The translations under genes and the position numbers were made by a program. Under the pieces are notes generated by a model. That model worked only from the letters and a program-made list of their open reading frames with translations. It did not search any database and was not told where the DNA came from. DNA of 64,000 bases from Bacteroidaceae bacterium (GTDB taxonomy: Bacteria > Bacteroidota > Bacteroidia > Bacteroidales > Bacteroidaceae), in NCBI GenBank assembly GCA_017642425.1, contig JAGCPB010000039.1, positions 37,720 through 101,719 of the forward strand, in the 5' to 3' direction. Positions 52,502-60,718 of the stretch are shown in pieces (the first letter of the stretch is position 1; each line of letters opens with the position of its first letter).

Positions 52502-52540
52502 AAAAAAGAGAGCAGGAATGAAAAAACCTGCCCTCTTTTG
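52502..52540 (-). terminator. Terminator of tRNA-Gln
   Basis: Directly after the tRNA on the minus strand: AAAAGAGGGCAGG and CCTGCTCTCTTTT pair (one G-U pair) around TTTTTTCATT, followed by further Ts. Confidence 0.8.
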
Positions 52541-52611
52541 CTGTCGTACCCGGATTCGAACCAGGACAAACAGAACCAAAACCTGTTGTGCTGCCATTAC
52601 ACCATACGACA
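52541..52611 (-). tRNA. tRNA-Gln (anticodon TTG)
   Basis: A 71-nt cloverleaf. Acceptor TGTCGTA pairs with TACGACA, discriminator G as usual for tRNA-Gln. The anticodon stem ACAGG/TCTGT encloses TTTTGGT, anticodon TTG. The T arm contains GGTTCGAATCC. A -7 box, TATATTTG, is at 52639-52646, and GACCC/GGGTC at 52622-52636 could form a small leader hairpin. Confidence 0.93.
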
Positions 52612-52638
52612 ATCGCCTTATGACCCGTAAAGGGTCTG

Positions 52639-52646
52639 CAAATATA
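52639..52646 (-). promoter_or_regulatory. -7 box of tRNA-Gln
   Basis: TATATTTG on the minus strand, 27 bp upstream of the tRNA and just past the tyrS stop codon, so the tRNA gene can be transcribed independently of tyrS. Confidence 0.5.
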
Positions 52647-52661
52647 GGGATTTCTCCCCGA

Positions 52662-53960
52662 TTATTCCGCTATCAGGAGATAGTAATTCTTCTTTCCGCG
52701 CTGCAGGACTATGTATCGTCCGTCAACCAGGTCAGCCTCGGTAAACACGCGGGAATGATCATATGTCTTTTCCTTGTTGATGGAGACACCGCCGCCCTGC
52801 ATCATCTTGCGGGCCTCGCTCTTGCTAAAAAATACCGGACAGATGTCAGTCAGGAAGTCAGATGCCTTTACATCCTGCTTAAGCACTTCACGGTTGAAAC
52901 GGAACTGCGGCACGCCCTCAAATACAGAGAGCAGCATGGACTCGTCAATGCTCTTGAGTTCATCTGTTCCGGCATTGTTTCCGAACAGAATCTCTGATGC
53001 CTCGGCAGCGGCCTGATAATCAGCCTCACTGTGAACCATGCAGGTTACATCCTTGGCAAGACGTTTCTGAACCAGACGCAGATGCGGGGCTGCATCATGC
53101 TCGGCAATCAAGGCCTCACACTCATCCTTGGTGATGTTGGTGAATATCTTGATGTAGCGCTTGGCATCCTCGTCGCTTACGTTCAGCCAGAACTGGTAAA
53201 ACTTGTAGGGTGAAGTGTATTCGGGGTTGAGCCATACGTTGCCGCCCTCGGTCTTGCCGAACTTGGTACCGTCAGACTTGGTTATGAGCGGGCAGGTAAG
53301 GGCGAAGCATTCTGTTCCGTTTATACGGCGTATCAGTTCAGCTCCGGTTGTTATGTTACCCCACTGGTCGGCACCTCCCATCTGCAACTTGCAGTTCTTG
53401 TGCTCGTTCAGATACAGGAAGTCATAGCCCTGCAGCAACTGGTAGGTAAACTCCGTGAATGACAGACCGTCACGGGCCTCTCCGTTAAGACGCTTCTTTA
53501 CGGAGTCCTTGGCCATCATGTAGTTTACTGTGATGTGCTTGCCTATGTCGCGTGAGAAATCAAGGAAGGTTACGTCCTTGAGCCAGTCATAATTATTTAC
53601 AAGTTCTGCCTTGTTGGGAGCGTCGCTGTCAAAGTCCAGGAATTTGGCCAGCTGCTTGCGGATGCACTCCACATTATGCTTCAGGGTCTCCTCATTAAGC
53701 AGGTTGCGCTCCTGGGATTTTCCGCTTGGGTCACCTATCATTCCGGTAGCTCCGCCAATGAGTGCCAGAGGCTTGTGGCCGCAACGCTGGAAATGACGCA
53801 GTATCATGATGCTGCACAGATGGCCGATATGCAGGGAATCGGCGGTGGGGTCAAATCCTACATACGCCGTAACCTGCTCCTTGCCCAGAAGTTCATCGGT
53901 ACCGGGCATCATCTGGTGGATCATGCCTCGCCAGGTAAGTTCTTCAACAAAATTAGTCAT
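52662..53960 (-). CDS. tyrS: Tyrosine--tRNA ligase
   Basis: A 432-residue class I aminoacyl-tRNA synthetase. HIGH motif as HIGHLCS (44-50); the KMSKS equivalent is KFGKT (233-237), the usual form in bacterial TyrRS; tyrosine and adenylate binding are seen in [27 protein letters not shown] and [20 protein letters not shown]. The C-terminal S4-like RNA-binding domain (about 360-432) includes [18 protein letters not shown]. Length is normal. It has its own promoter at 53996-54027 and follows, on the same strand, the inverted-repeat element and tatD. Confidence 0.97.
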   Translation of the reverse strand: MTNFVEELTWRGMIHQMMPGTDELLGKEQVTAYVGFDPTADSLHIGHLCSIMILRHFQRCGHKPLALIGGATGMIGDPSGKSQERNLLNEETLKHNVECIRKQLAKFLDFDSDAPNKAELVNNYDWLKDVTFLDFSRDIGKHITVNYMMAKDSVKKRLNGEARDGLSFTEFTYQLLQGYDFLYLNEHKNCKLQMGGADQWGNITTGAELIRRINGTECFALTCPLITKSDGTKFGKTEGGNVWLNPEYTSPYKFYQFWLNVSDEDAKRYIKIFTNITKDECEALIAEHDAAPHLRLVQKRLAKDVTCMVHSEADYQAAAEASEILFGNNAGTDELKSIDESMLLSVFEGVPQFRFNREVLKQDVKASDFLTDICPVFFSKSEARKMMQGGGVSINKEKTYDHSRVFTEADLVDGRYIVLQRGKKNYYLLIAE

Positions 53961-53995
53961 CGGGTCAATGATTTAGATTTTTTACAAATGGTCCG

Positions 53996-54027
53996 CAAAT
54001 ATACTACTCTTTGACGAAAACACAAAA
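53996..54027 (-). promoter_or_regulatory. Promoter of tyrS
   Basis: On the minus strand TTTTG (54023-54027) and TATATTTG (53996-54003) are separated by 19 bp, a full match to the Bacteroidetes consensus, 35 bp before the tyrS ATG. Confidence 0.65.
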
Positions 54028-54053
54028 GGGCTTTCATTTGTTTTTAAAACACC

Positions 54054-54245
54054 GCAGGACATCCGTTTTTGGGAGACGACGTTCCGTGGCTACTACGTCC
54101 CCCTCCAGACCCTAAACGTCAAACTCCTCCTTAAAATCCCCTTCGGGGCTTTACGTTCGTCAGACATGCGCCGTTCTTAACGGGATCTTCCGGGGGCCTA
54201 CGCTTAACGCCACTGCACTAACGCTCCCAAAAACGGATGTCCTGC
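54054..54245. repeat. 192-bp element with 22-bp perfect inverted ends
   Basis: The arms 54054-54075 and 54224-54245 are perfect reverse complements. The right arm ends on the tatD stop codon. The inside is GC-rich with small hairpins (CCCC-TTCG-GGGG near 54140; CCGTT-CTT-AACGG near 54171) and has no credible coding frame. No flanking target duplication was found. It may be a miniature transposable element (MITE-like) or a large structured RNA between tatD and tyrS. Confidence 0.75.
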
Positions 54246-54904
54246 TACTGCAAAAGGAAACGGTCTGCATTATTCCGGATTTGTTTCTCAATGCTCTTGG
54301 CAAATTGAGAACCGTCTCCAATGTTTTGTGCAAACCTTATATGGGCAGCAAGGTGAATCACTTCCTGGATGGGGCATTTGCCGTCGGTCTCAAGGAAGAG
54401 ACGGCTGGAGGGAACTTGCCTTAGAGATTCGGGGTTGTGTTTTAGGCCAAATGAGACCAGGATGCCGTTGGCGTAGAGCTGATTCATCTGCTGGGGGCCG
54501 CCGCAGAATCCGTGGATGAGCCATTGCTGTTGGGGTTTGAGTTGTTTGCGCAGACGGATTACAGAGTCAAAATCACGGACTACGTGCAGGATCATTGGTT
54601 TGCGGAATTGCTCCGAGAGTTCAACCTGACGGATGAATGCCTTCTCCTGGAGGTTGTGCGAGGGGCCTTTCAGGGTGTCAAAACCGCACTCGCCTAACGC
54701 AAGTACCTGCGGCAACTCTAGCAACTGCCCAAGTTTACGGAGAGCCTCAGCATCATCTCCCGTTACATCCCAAGGATGCAACCCGGCACTGAACAGGTGC
54801 CCCTGCTCCAATGCTCCATCCGGAATAGGTCCACAGCCTATGCACACCAAAGCGGCCCCCGGTTCGTCCGGCAAAACATGCGTATGTATATCAACAATTT
54901 TCAT
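54245..54904 (-). CDS. TatD family metal-dependent hydrolase
   Basis: A 219-residue amidohydrolase-type protein, shorter than the usual 255-265 residues of TatD/YcfH. Metal ligands are visible: DIHTHVLP at the N-terminus, GECGFD near 92, [14 protein letters not shown] and [11 protein letters not shown], and LFLETDGK for the final aspartate. These proteins are metal-dependent DNases or related hydrolases. It overlaps yidD by 4 bp (ATGA) in a run that continues upstream with rnpA and hemD. The missing length is mainly within the middle loops; all key ligands appear present. Confidence 0.88.
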   Translation of the reverse strand: MKIVDIHTHVLPDEPGAALVCIGCGPIPDGALEQGHLFSAGLHPWDVTGDDAEALRKLGQLLELPQVLALGECGFDTLKGPSHNLQEKAFIRQVELSEQFRKPMILHVVRDFDSVIRLRKQLKPQQQWLIHGFCGGPQQMNQLYANGILVSFGLKHNPESLRQVPSSRLFLETDGKCPIQEVIHLAAHIRFAQNIGDGSQFAKSIEKQIRNNADRFLLQ

Positions 54905-55143
54905 GGAACCGGATCATACCCGGACCCGCCTCCGGGCCGGCAACGCAGGATACGCTTTACCGCCAGCCATGTTCCCTTAAAAGGACCGTGCTTGGTGATG
55001 GCCTCTATCGCATACTGCGAACAGGTAGGGGTGAAGCGGCAGGACGGGGGTGTTAGCGGTGATATGAACGCCCTGTAAAACCTTATGGGGAGCATGAGCA
55101 ACCAACCCAAGGATTTGGTAAAAATATCCAACAGTTTTTTCAT
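54901..55143 (-). CDS. yidD: Membrane protein insertion efficiency factor YidD
   Basis: An 80-residue protein with the full YidD pattern: [51 protein letters not shown], three conserved cysteines and an amphipathic N-terminus. It helps YidC-dependent membrane insertion. It overlaps rnpA by 4 bp and tatD by 4 bp; the rnpA-yidD pairing is universal in bacteria, but here without rpmH and yidC next to it. Confidence 0.95.
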   Translation of the reverse strand: MKKLLDIFTKSLGWLLMLPIRFYRAFISPLTPPSCRFTPTCSQYAIEAITKHGPFKGTWLAVKRILRCRPGGGSGYDPVP

Positions 55144-55529
55144 TCTGCCGATATTGTTTCAACCAGTTTATCCATTGCTGACTGCAGGCGCGGCAAAAGT
55201 TTTGCGGTTTCCCAAAGACGGGTGTCATTAAAGAGGAACGCCAGGGCCAGGCCTTTGCCGCCGGCCGCAACCGCCTCCTTGAGAGGAGCGGATGATGTGC
55301 GGTAGAACTCTCTTATCTGGCGTTTGACGCGGTTACGGTCAACTGCATGATGGAAATTTCGCTTGGGAGCGCTGATTAAGATCTGCACACCGGCTATTTC
55401 ATCAGTCAGGAGCCAGACCAGACGTACAGGGAATACCGAGATCTGTCGGTTTCCCTCACTAAAGAGTTTGTCTATCAGTTTGTTGCCGCATAGACGCTCT
55501 TCTTTACGGAATGTATTTGCTCCTGACAT
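55140..55529 (-). CDS. rnpA: Ribonuclease P protein component
   Basis: A 129-residue basic protein with the RnpA signature [13 protein letters not shown] (about 70-82) and the N-terminal [20 protein letters not shown]. It is the protein subunit of RNase P, which matures tRNA 5' ends. The gene starts 12 bp after a hairpin at 55542-55588 and overlaps yidD by 4 bp. The place, downstream of hemD and away from rpmH, is the usual Bacteroidales order. Confidence 0.95.
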   Translation of the reverse strand: MSGANTFRKEERLCGNKLIDKLFSEGNRQISVFPVRLVWLLTDEIAGVQILISAPKRNFHHAVDRNRVKRQIREFYRTSSAPLKEAVAAGGKGLALAFLFNDTRLWETAKLLPRLQSAMDKLVETISAE

Positions 55530-55541
55530 TATAAAAACAAA

Positions 55542-55588
55542 GACGGGCTCCGCTTTCAGGCACTATGCCTTGATGAGAGGAACCCGTC
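55542..55588 (-). terminator. Hairpin between hemD and rnpA
   Basis: On the minus strand GACGGG and CCCGTC form the base of a stem (10 bp with one G-U pair), with an inner AGGCA/TGCCT stem; TTTGTTTTTAT follows and runs to the rnpA start codon. It may terminate hemD transcripts or fold as an rnpA leader. Confidence 0.6.
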
Positions 55589-55603
55589 AGTATGGTAAAC
55601 GTA

Positions 55604-56353
55604 TTACTTCTTCTGGTTGGCTGCAAACCAGGCGTCAATAGCGGCCGACATTGAGGTGATTCCGGGAACTGGAGCCTCTATGTCAAGACGCAGACCTGCG
55701 TCGCGGATAGCCTTTGCGGTAGTGCCGCCAAAGCAACCTATCACCTTCTCGCCCTGAACAAAATCAGGAGCGTTCTGCTTGAGTGACTCAATACCTGCCG
55801 GGCTGAAGAACACCAGCATATCAAAATCATCCAATTCACCTGCCTGGAACTCATTGCTGACGGTACGGTACATGATAGCCTCTGTATGTGCTATCTTGTT
55901 GGCATCAAGCAACTCCTTGAGTTCACCGGTATGAACGTTTGACATGGGTATGAAATAACGCTCTGTCTTATGCTTGAGTATGGGAGCCATAAGGCTGTCA
56001 ACCTTACCTGTGTTTCCGAAGAATACCTTGCGCTTGCGGTACTGGACATACTTCTGAATGTAAAGAGACACTGTCTCAGTGATGCAGAAATACTTCATGT
56101 CCTCAGGTATGACAACTCTCATCTCAGCGCACAGCTGGAAGAAATGATCTACAGCATGACGTGATGTAAATACTACAGCGGTGTGGTCAAGGATATTGAC
56201 ATGCTGCTGTCTGAACTCCTTGGCGGTGAGCGGTTCAACACGGATGAAAGGTTTGAACACAAACTCTACGCCATACTTCTCAGCCAGATCATAATAAGGC
56301 GATTTGCCCGTTGTGGGCTGCGGCTGGGAAATGAGAACCTTCTTAACTTTCAA
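55604..56353 (-). CDS. hemD: Uroporphyrinogen-III synthase
   Basis: A 249-residue protein of the HemD fold: two Rossmann-like lobes starting KVLISQPQP and joined by two strands. Characteristic blocks are DHTAVVFTSRHAVDHFF, GNTGKVDSLMAPI and the C-terminal DMLVFFSPAGIESL...KVIGCFGGTTAKAIRDAGL. HemD closes and isomerises hydroxymethylbilane to uroporphyrinogen III for haem and corrinoid synthesis. Sequence conservation in this family is low, but the Bacteroidales neighbourhood DUF4271-hemD-rnpA supports the call. Confidence 0.88.
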   Translation of the reverse strand: MKVKKVLISQPQPTTGKSPYYDLAEKYGVEFVFKPFIRVEPLTAKEFRQQHVNILDHTAVVFTSRHAVDHFFQLCAEMRVVIPEDMKYFCITETVSLYIQKYVQYRKRKVFFGNTGKVDSLMAPILKHKTERYFIPMSNVHTGELKELLDANKIAHTEAIMYRTVSNEFQAGELDDFDMLVFFSPAGIESLKQNAPDFVQGEKVIGCFGGTTAKAIRDAGLRLDIEAPVPGITSMSAAIDAWFAANQKK

Positions 56354-56370
56354 GACTGTATGGTTTTAAT

Positions 56371-57057
56371 TCAACTAATAGATTTACCCAAAAGAACCAG
56401 CATCAAAACGATAGGCATAATTTGGAGCGCACAAAGGTACAAAATAAATCCTAATAATGTGCACTTATTTCTGAATAAGGCAGTTTTTATAATGTAAAAC
56501 AACCCTATTTCCGTAAAAACAAGCACCACAAAGCCACTTATGAACATGGCTTTTCCCGGAATCCCCATAAAAAGGGATACTATACCCAAAACAACCGAGA
56601 TCATACCCGCCGCAGAGAAAACCATTATGTAGAAACCGTTCCATCGGATTGTCTTGAGGGTAGTCTTCTGTGATTTGTACAAAGAGTTGTTTACCGTCTG
56701 ATACAAAAGGATCCTTATGAGAAAAAACAACCCGAATATTCCGGAGCCTAACAGAGTGGCAGTAAGAACCGGCATGTCAGTTTCCGGCATATTGCTTACG
56801 GCTACAGCAAAGGCCAGTCCCATACTGATACATGAAAATACGGTGACAGAGATATATCCAAGCGGAGAATAAGGGGGGTAACAAATATCTGAATCCATGC
56901 TTTTGAACCGGTACATGGAAAAAAAGCCCTTGAAATAGAATTCACGGTATGGGCCCATAATAAACAGCATTGCCAGAAAGGAGACGGTCATAACGGTAAG
57001 GAACCAATCATTTACCTCAACCGGCACGTCCAGACTTAATAGGAGCTGCAGGTTCAT
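56371..57057 (-). CDS. DUF4271 membrane protein
   Basis: A 228-residue protein with about six membrane spans and the N-terminal FYFKGFFSMYRFKSMDSDICYPPYSPLGYI, a pattern I associate with the DUF4271 family, which in Bacteroidetes lies next to hemD. The gene is 17 bp upstream of hemD and overlaps the LOG-family gene by 4 bp. Function is unknown; conserved linkage suggests a membrane role related to haem synthesis or a shared growth regulation. Confidence 0.85.
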   Translation of the reverse strand: MNLQLLLSLDVPVEVNDWFLTVMTVSFLAMLFIMGPYREFYFKGFFSMYRFKSMDSDICYPPYSPLGYISVTVFSCISMGLAFAVAVSNMPETDMPVLTATLLGSGIFGLFFLIRILLYQTVNNSLYKSQKTTLKTIRWNGFYIMVFSAAGMISVVLGIVSLFMGIPGKAMFISGFVVLVFTEIGLFYIIKTALFRNKCTLLGFILYLCALQIMPIVLMLVLLGKSIS

Positions 57058-57641
57058 TTCTGCGTAGGCAATTTGGTGGTCAGGTCATTCCAGTCCGGAA
57101 TTGAATCTACAAGAGCTATAGCCTGATCCGGATCATCGGCCACAGCCCACAGTTTCCTGAAAAGGGGATTCATGAAACCACGGTCGGCCGTGCAGTCAAG
57201 CATCTGCAACAAAGGGTCATAGTAATGGTCTGTATTGAGGATTATGACGGGTTTGACAAAAAGACCCAGCATTTTCCACGTGATTATCTCAAACAGTTCC
57301 TCAAAAGTGCCCGTACCTCCGGGCAGCGCAATCACCGCGTCTGCCATATTGGCCATGCGGTTCTTGCGTTCGTGCATATCGGCGGTTATTATCACCTCTG
57401 TCAGACCCTGATGCAGCCAGCCGTTATCAACCATGAACTGCGGAATAATGCCGATGGCCGTTCCACCCGCCGACAGCACACCGTCCTCGACAGCCGCCAT
57501 CAGTCCGGTTGCGCCGGCACCGCTTACGAGCCTCTTGCCACTGTGTGCAATCAGCTGCCCCAGCCGATACGAAGCATCGCTGAACACCTGCTCAACATCC
57601 TGGCTGGATGCTCCATACACCACTATTGTATTTCTCTCCAT
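57054..57641 (-). CDS. LOG family protein (cytokinin riboside 5'-monophosphate phosphoribohydrolase-like)
   Basis: A 195-residue Rossmann-fold protein. The start is the ATG at 57639-57641 and not the adjacent TTG. The signature PGGTGTFEELFE (107-118) and MHERKNRMANMADAVIAL are those of LOG/lysine-decarboxylase-like enzymes, which hydrolyse nucleotide 5'-monophosphates to free base and ribose phosphate. It overlaps ahcY by one base (TGATG) and DUF4271 by 4 bp. Confidence 0.92.
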   Translation of the reverse strand: MERNTIVVYGASSQDVEQVFSDASYRLGQLIAHSGKRLVSGAGATGLMAAVEDGVLSAGGTAIGIIPQFMVDNGWLHQGLTEVIITADMHERKNRMANMADAVIALPGGTGTFEELFEIITWKMLGLFVKPVIILNTDHYYDPLLQMLDCTADRGFMNPLFRKLWAVADDPDQAIALVDSIPDWNDLTTKLPTQK

Positions 57642-59059
57642 CAATATCTATAGTGTTCTGCCTTGTAAGGTCCCTCTACCGGAACGCCGATATAATCGGC
57701 CTGAGCCTGTGTGAGCTTGGACAGATGTACGCCGATGCGCTCCAGGTGCAGACGGGCCACCTCCTCATCCAGATGTTTGGGCAGGCGGTATACATCAACC
57801 GGATACTGCTTGTTGAAAAGCTCAATCTGAGCCAGGGTCTGGTTGGTGAAGCTGTTGCTCATCACGAAACTAGGATGACCTGTGGCACAACCCAGGTTAA
57901 CCAGACGGCCATCGGCAAGGAGGATTATGCTGTGACCATCGGCAAAGAAGTAACGGTCCACCTGCGGCTTCACGTTCTGGCACTTGATACCCTGTATCTT
58001 CTTGAGTTTGTCAACCTGAATCTCGCTGTCAAAGTGACCTATGTTGCAGACAATGGCCTGGTCGGGCATTACCTTCATATGCTCTGTGGTAATGACATCT
58101 ATATTGCCTGTGGTCGTAACGAATATGTTGCCCAGCGGAGCAGCCTCATCCATTGTCACAACCTCATAGCCCTCCATTGCAGCCGGCAATGCGCAGATGG
58201 GGTCAATCTCTGTCACCAGCACGCGGGCGCCGTAAGAGCGCATGCTCTGGGCACAGCCCTTGCCTACCTCGCCGTAACCGCAAACCACGCATACCTTACC
58301 GGCTATCATGACATCGGTGGCGCGCTTGATACCGTCGGCCAGTGACTCACGGCAACCATACAGGTTATCGAACTTGCTCTTGGTTACGGAGTCATTCACG
58401 TTGAATGCGGGGAACAGCAGTTCGCCGTTCTGCTGCATGCGGTACAGGCGGTGTACACCGGTGGTGGTCTCCTCACTCACGCCACGGATTCCTGCCGCCA
58501 TATTCTGCCAGTAGCTGCCGCCTTTTACTGCAGCCACCTGCTTGAGAGCAGCCAGAAGTTCACGTTCATCGGCCGATTCAGCCTCATAATCCAGAGCCTT
58601 GGGGTCTTTCTCTCCCTTTACGCCCAGATGTATCATCAGAGTGGCGTCACCACCGTCATCAACTATCATATTTGGGCCACCCTCTGCAAAATTCATGGCC
58701 TGCAGAGTGCACCACCAGTACTCCTGTGCAGTCTCACCCTTCCAGGCAAACACGGCGGCACTGCCTGCTGCGGCAATGGCTGCTGCCGCATGGTCCTGGG
58801 TTGAATATATGTTGCATGAGCACCAGCGAATCTGAGCGCCAAGCTCATGAAGCGTCTCTATCAGAACAGCCGTCTGGATGGTCATGTGAAGCGAGCCCAT
58901 GATACGGGCACCCTTCAAGGGCTTTGAATCACGGTACTTGTCACGGAGAGCCATAAGTCCGGGCATCTCCTTCTCGGCCATCTCAATCTCCTTGCGGCCA
59001 AAATCAGCCAGTTTGATGTCTGCCACCTTGTAGGGCAGGGTTGTGTATACTTCGTTCAT
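57641..59059 (-). CDS. ahcY: Adenosylhomocysteinase
   Basis: A 472-residue enzyme from the ATG at 59057-59059; an in-frame upstream ATG would lie before the promoter and is rejected. Substrate-binding and catalytic blocks: [50 protein letters not shown] (catalytic lysine and aspartate), and the NAD site [15 protein letters not shown]. It ends [11 protein letters not shown], the conserved C-terminus contributing Lys and Tyr to NAD binding. It hydrolyses S-adenosylhomocysteine to adenosine and homocysteine. The promoter is at 59078-59107 and overlaps a heptamer array. Confidence 0.97.
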   Translation of the reverse strand: MNEVYTTLPYKVADIKLADFGRKEIEMAEKEMPGLMALRDKYRDSKPLKGARIMGSLHMTIQTAVLIETLHELGAQIRWCSCNIYSTQDHAAAAIAAAGSAAVFAWKGETAQEYWWCTLQAMNFAEGGPNMIVDDGGDATLMIHLGVKGEKDPKALDYEAESADERELLAALKQVAAVKGGSYWQNMAAGIRGVSEETTTGVHRLYRMQQNGELLFPAFNVNDSVTKSKFDNLYGCRESLADGIKRATDVMIAGKVCVVCGYGEVGKGCAQSMRSYGARVLVTEIDPICALPAAMEGYEVVTMDEAAPLGNIFVTTTGNIDVITTEHMKVMPDQAIVCNIGHFDSEIQVDKLKKIQGIKCQNVKPQVDRYFFADGHSIILLADGRLVNLGCATGHPSFVMSNSFTNQTLAQIELFNKQYPVDVYRLPKHLDEEVARLHLERIGVHLSKLTQAQADYIGVPVEGPYKAEHYRY

Positions 59060-59077
59060 ATTGATTAATTGAGTATG

Positions 59078-59107
59078 CAAAGATAAAGTACAATTGTCAA
59101 TTGTCAA
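59078..59107 (-). promoter_or_regulatory. Promoter of ahcY
   Basis: On the minus strand TTG (59105-59107) and TATCTTTG (59078-59085) are 19 bp apart. The spacer and -33 box are made of CAATTGT-type heptamers. The start codon is 18 bp downstream of the -7 box. Confidence 0.65.
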
Positions 59108-59125
59108 TTGCCAATTGTCAATTAA
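59091..59125. repeat. Five tandem 7-bp repeats (CAATTGT type)
   Basis: Units: CAATTGT, CAATTGT, CAATTGC, CAATTGT, CAATTAA at 59091-59125. The array runs exactly from just upstream of the ahcY -7 box to the comM stop codon at 59126. Confidence 0.85.
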
Positions 59126-60664
59126 TTACTTTCCCCACGAAGCGCGGTCCAGGCTCCGGTACCCGATAGCCTCAGCTATGTGATGCGGCTGTATTACGGC
59201 CGATGAATCCATGTCAGCAATGGTGCGCGACACCTTGAGGATGCGGTCATAGGCACGGGCCGAGAGGTTCAGCCTGTTCATGGCCTCACCCAGCATGCGG
59301 ATGGCCGCAGGCTCTGCCTTGGCATATTTGCGCAGAAGCCGTGAATCCATCTGGGCGTTGCAGTAGATGCCCTTCTCACCGGTAAAACGTGAAGCCTGAA
59401 CGGTTCTGGCTTTTATCACCCTTTCACGAATCACGGCACTTGTTTCGGTCTGACGGTCCGATGACATATCGTCAAAACCCACAGGCAGGATTTCACACTG
59501 CAGGTCAAAACGGTCCATAAGCGGACCGGAGACCTTGCCCAGATACCGTTCTATCACCGTAGGTGTGCAATGACACTCCTTGGTGGGATGGTTGTAGTAT
59601 CCGCACGGGCATGGATTCATTGAGGCAACCAGCATGAACGATGCAGGATATTCAACCCTGTATTGAGCCCTTGAAATCACAATCGTACGGTCTTCAAGCG
59701 GTTGCCGGAGTACCTCAAGCGCAGAGCGGTTGAACTCCGGCAGTTCATCAAGATAGAGTATCCCGTTATGTGCCAGGCTTATCTCACCGGGTTGTGCGTT
59801 GCTGCCGCCTCCTGTCAGGGCTACGTTGGTGATGGTATGGTGAGGGTGGCGGAACGGGCGCTGGGTTATGAGTGCAGCTCCGTGACCCGTAAATCCGGCT
59901 ACTGAGTGTATGCGTGTGGTCTCTATGCTCTCCTCCTCGGTCAAAGGGGGCAGAATTGACGGGAGCGCCCTGGCCATCATTGACTTTCCGCTTCCGGGAG
60001 GGCCTATCATAATCAGGTTATGACCTCCGCTTGCTGCAACCTCAAGGGCGCGTTTTACGGCTTTCTGTCCCTTAACATCAGCAAAATCGGCATGATAGCC
60101 TTGAGAGGGCAACTGCATTTGCATCATGCTCTTGGGCAATGGCTCTATGTGGCCTGGTCTTCCGTTCAGCAGGTCAACTACCTCACGCAGGTTTTGTGCC
60201 CCATACACTTCCAATCCGTCTATGACAGATGCCTCCGGAGCGTTCTGAGATGGCAGGATTATCCCCTTGAATCCTTCGGAACGGGTTTTTATGGCCATGG
60301 ACAACGCCCCCTTGACAGGCTGTAGAGTGCCGTCCAAACCCATCTCGCCCATAATGACGTAATCATTCAGCAACTCTGTTGAAATTTCACCGACAGATGC
60401 CATGATTCCTATCGCAAGCGGCAGGTCATACGCCGCCCCCTCCTTACGGATATCGGCAGGAGCCATGTTGATGATGATCTGGCACGACGGGAATTTGAAT
60501 CCGTTTACCTGGAAAGCCGATATTATGCGTTCGTGGCTCTCCTTGACTGCACTGTCAGGCAGTCCTACAAGAAAGAATCTGATACCGCGCGATGTACTCG
60601 CCTCGATGGTCACGATGTATGCGTCTATCCCCTGGACAGCCGCACCTGAAACTTTTATAAGCAT
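59126..60664 (-). CDS. comM: YifB/ComM family Mg-chelatase-like AAA+ ATPase
   Basis: A 512-residue protein. The N-terminal ChlI-like domain (GIDAYIVTIEASTSRGIRFFLVGLPDSAVKESHERI) is followed by Walker A GPPGSGKS (221-228), Walker B GILYLDELPEF and the C-terminal Mg_chelatase_C domain (LSARAYDRILKVSRTIADM). A Cys cluster, MNPCPCGYYNHPTKECHC, is typical. ComM is a hexameric helicase that promotes branch migration during natural transformation. Here it is upstream of ahcY on the same strand. Confidence 0.95.
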   Translation of the reverse strand: MLIKVSGAAVQGIDAYIVTIEASTSRGIRFFLVGLPDSAVKESHERIISAFQVNGFKFPSCQIIINMAPADIRKEGAAYDLPLAIGIMASVGEISTELLNDYVIMGEMGLDGTLQPVKGALSMAIKTRSEGFKGIILPSQNAPEASVIDGLEVYGAQNLREVVDLLNGRPGHIEPLPKSMMQMQLPSQGYHADFADVKGQKAVKRALEVAASGGHNLIMIGPPGSGKSMMARALPSILPPLTEEESIETTRIHSVAGFTGHGAALITQRPFRHPHHTITNVALTGGGSNAQPGEISLAHNGILYLDELPEFNRSALEVLRQPLEDRTIVISRAQYRVEYPASFMLVASMNPCPCGYYNHPTKECHCTPTVIERYLGKVSGPLMDRFDLQCEILPVGFDDMSSDRQTETSAVIRERVIKARTVQASRFTGEKGIYCNAQMDSRLLRKYAKAEPAAIRMLGEAMNRLNLSARAYDRILKVSRTIADMDSSAVIQPHHIAEAIGYRSLDRASWGK

Positions 60665-60718
60665 GGTCAGATAATAATATGGTTATTGAAAAGGAATGCA
60701 ACACAAGGTTTATGTTTA

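Larger units (their letters stand above)
52027..52540 (-). promoter_or_regulatory. 514-bp regulatory region upstream of the SusCD/FAS1 operon
   Basis: No gene is visible here. On the minus strand two -7 boxes match TAnnTTTG: TATCTTTG (52337-52344) and TAACTTTG (52073-52080). Between them lies a stem-loop (52213-52249). CCGGATTCCGG is a short palindrome at 52275-52285. TGTTTCA occurs twice in direct orientation (52438-52444 and 52459-52465), exactly 21 bp apart, a spacing typical of two sites on one face of the helix. The stretch 52081-52140 is A/T-rich. Regulator identity is unknown. Confidence 0.5.

Noticed and set aside
57608-58345. 245-residue plus-strand frame
   Set aside because: Antisense to ahcY and LOG family genes; both are secure.
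59091-59125. Possible CRISPR-like array
   Set aside because: The units are 7 bp with no spacers; it is a simple tandem repeat. No other CRISPR-like pattern or cas gene is present.
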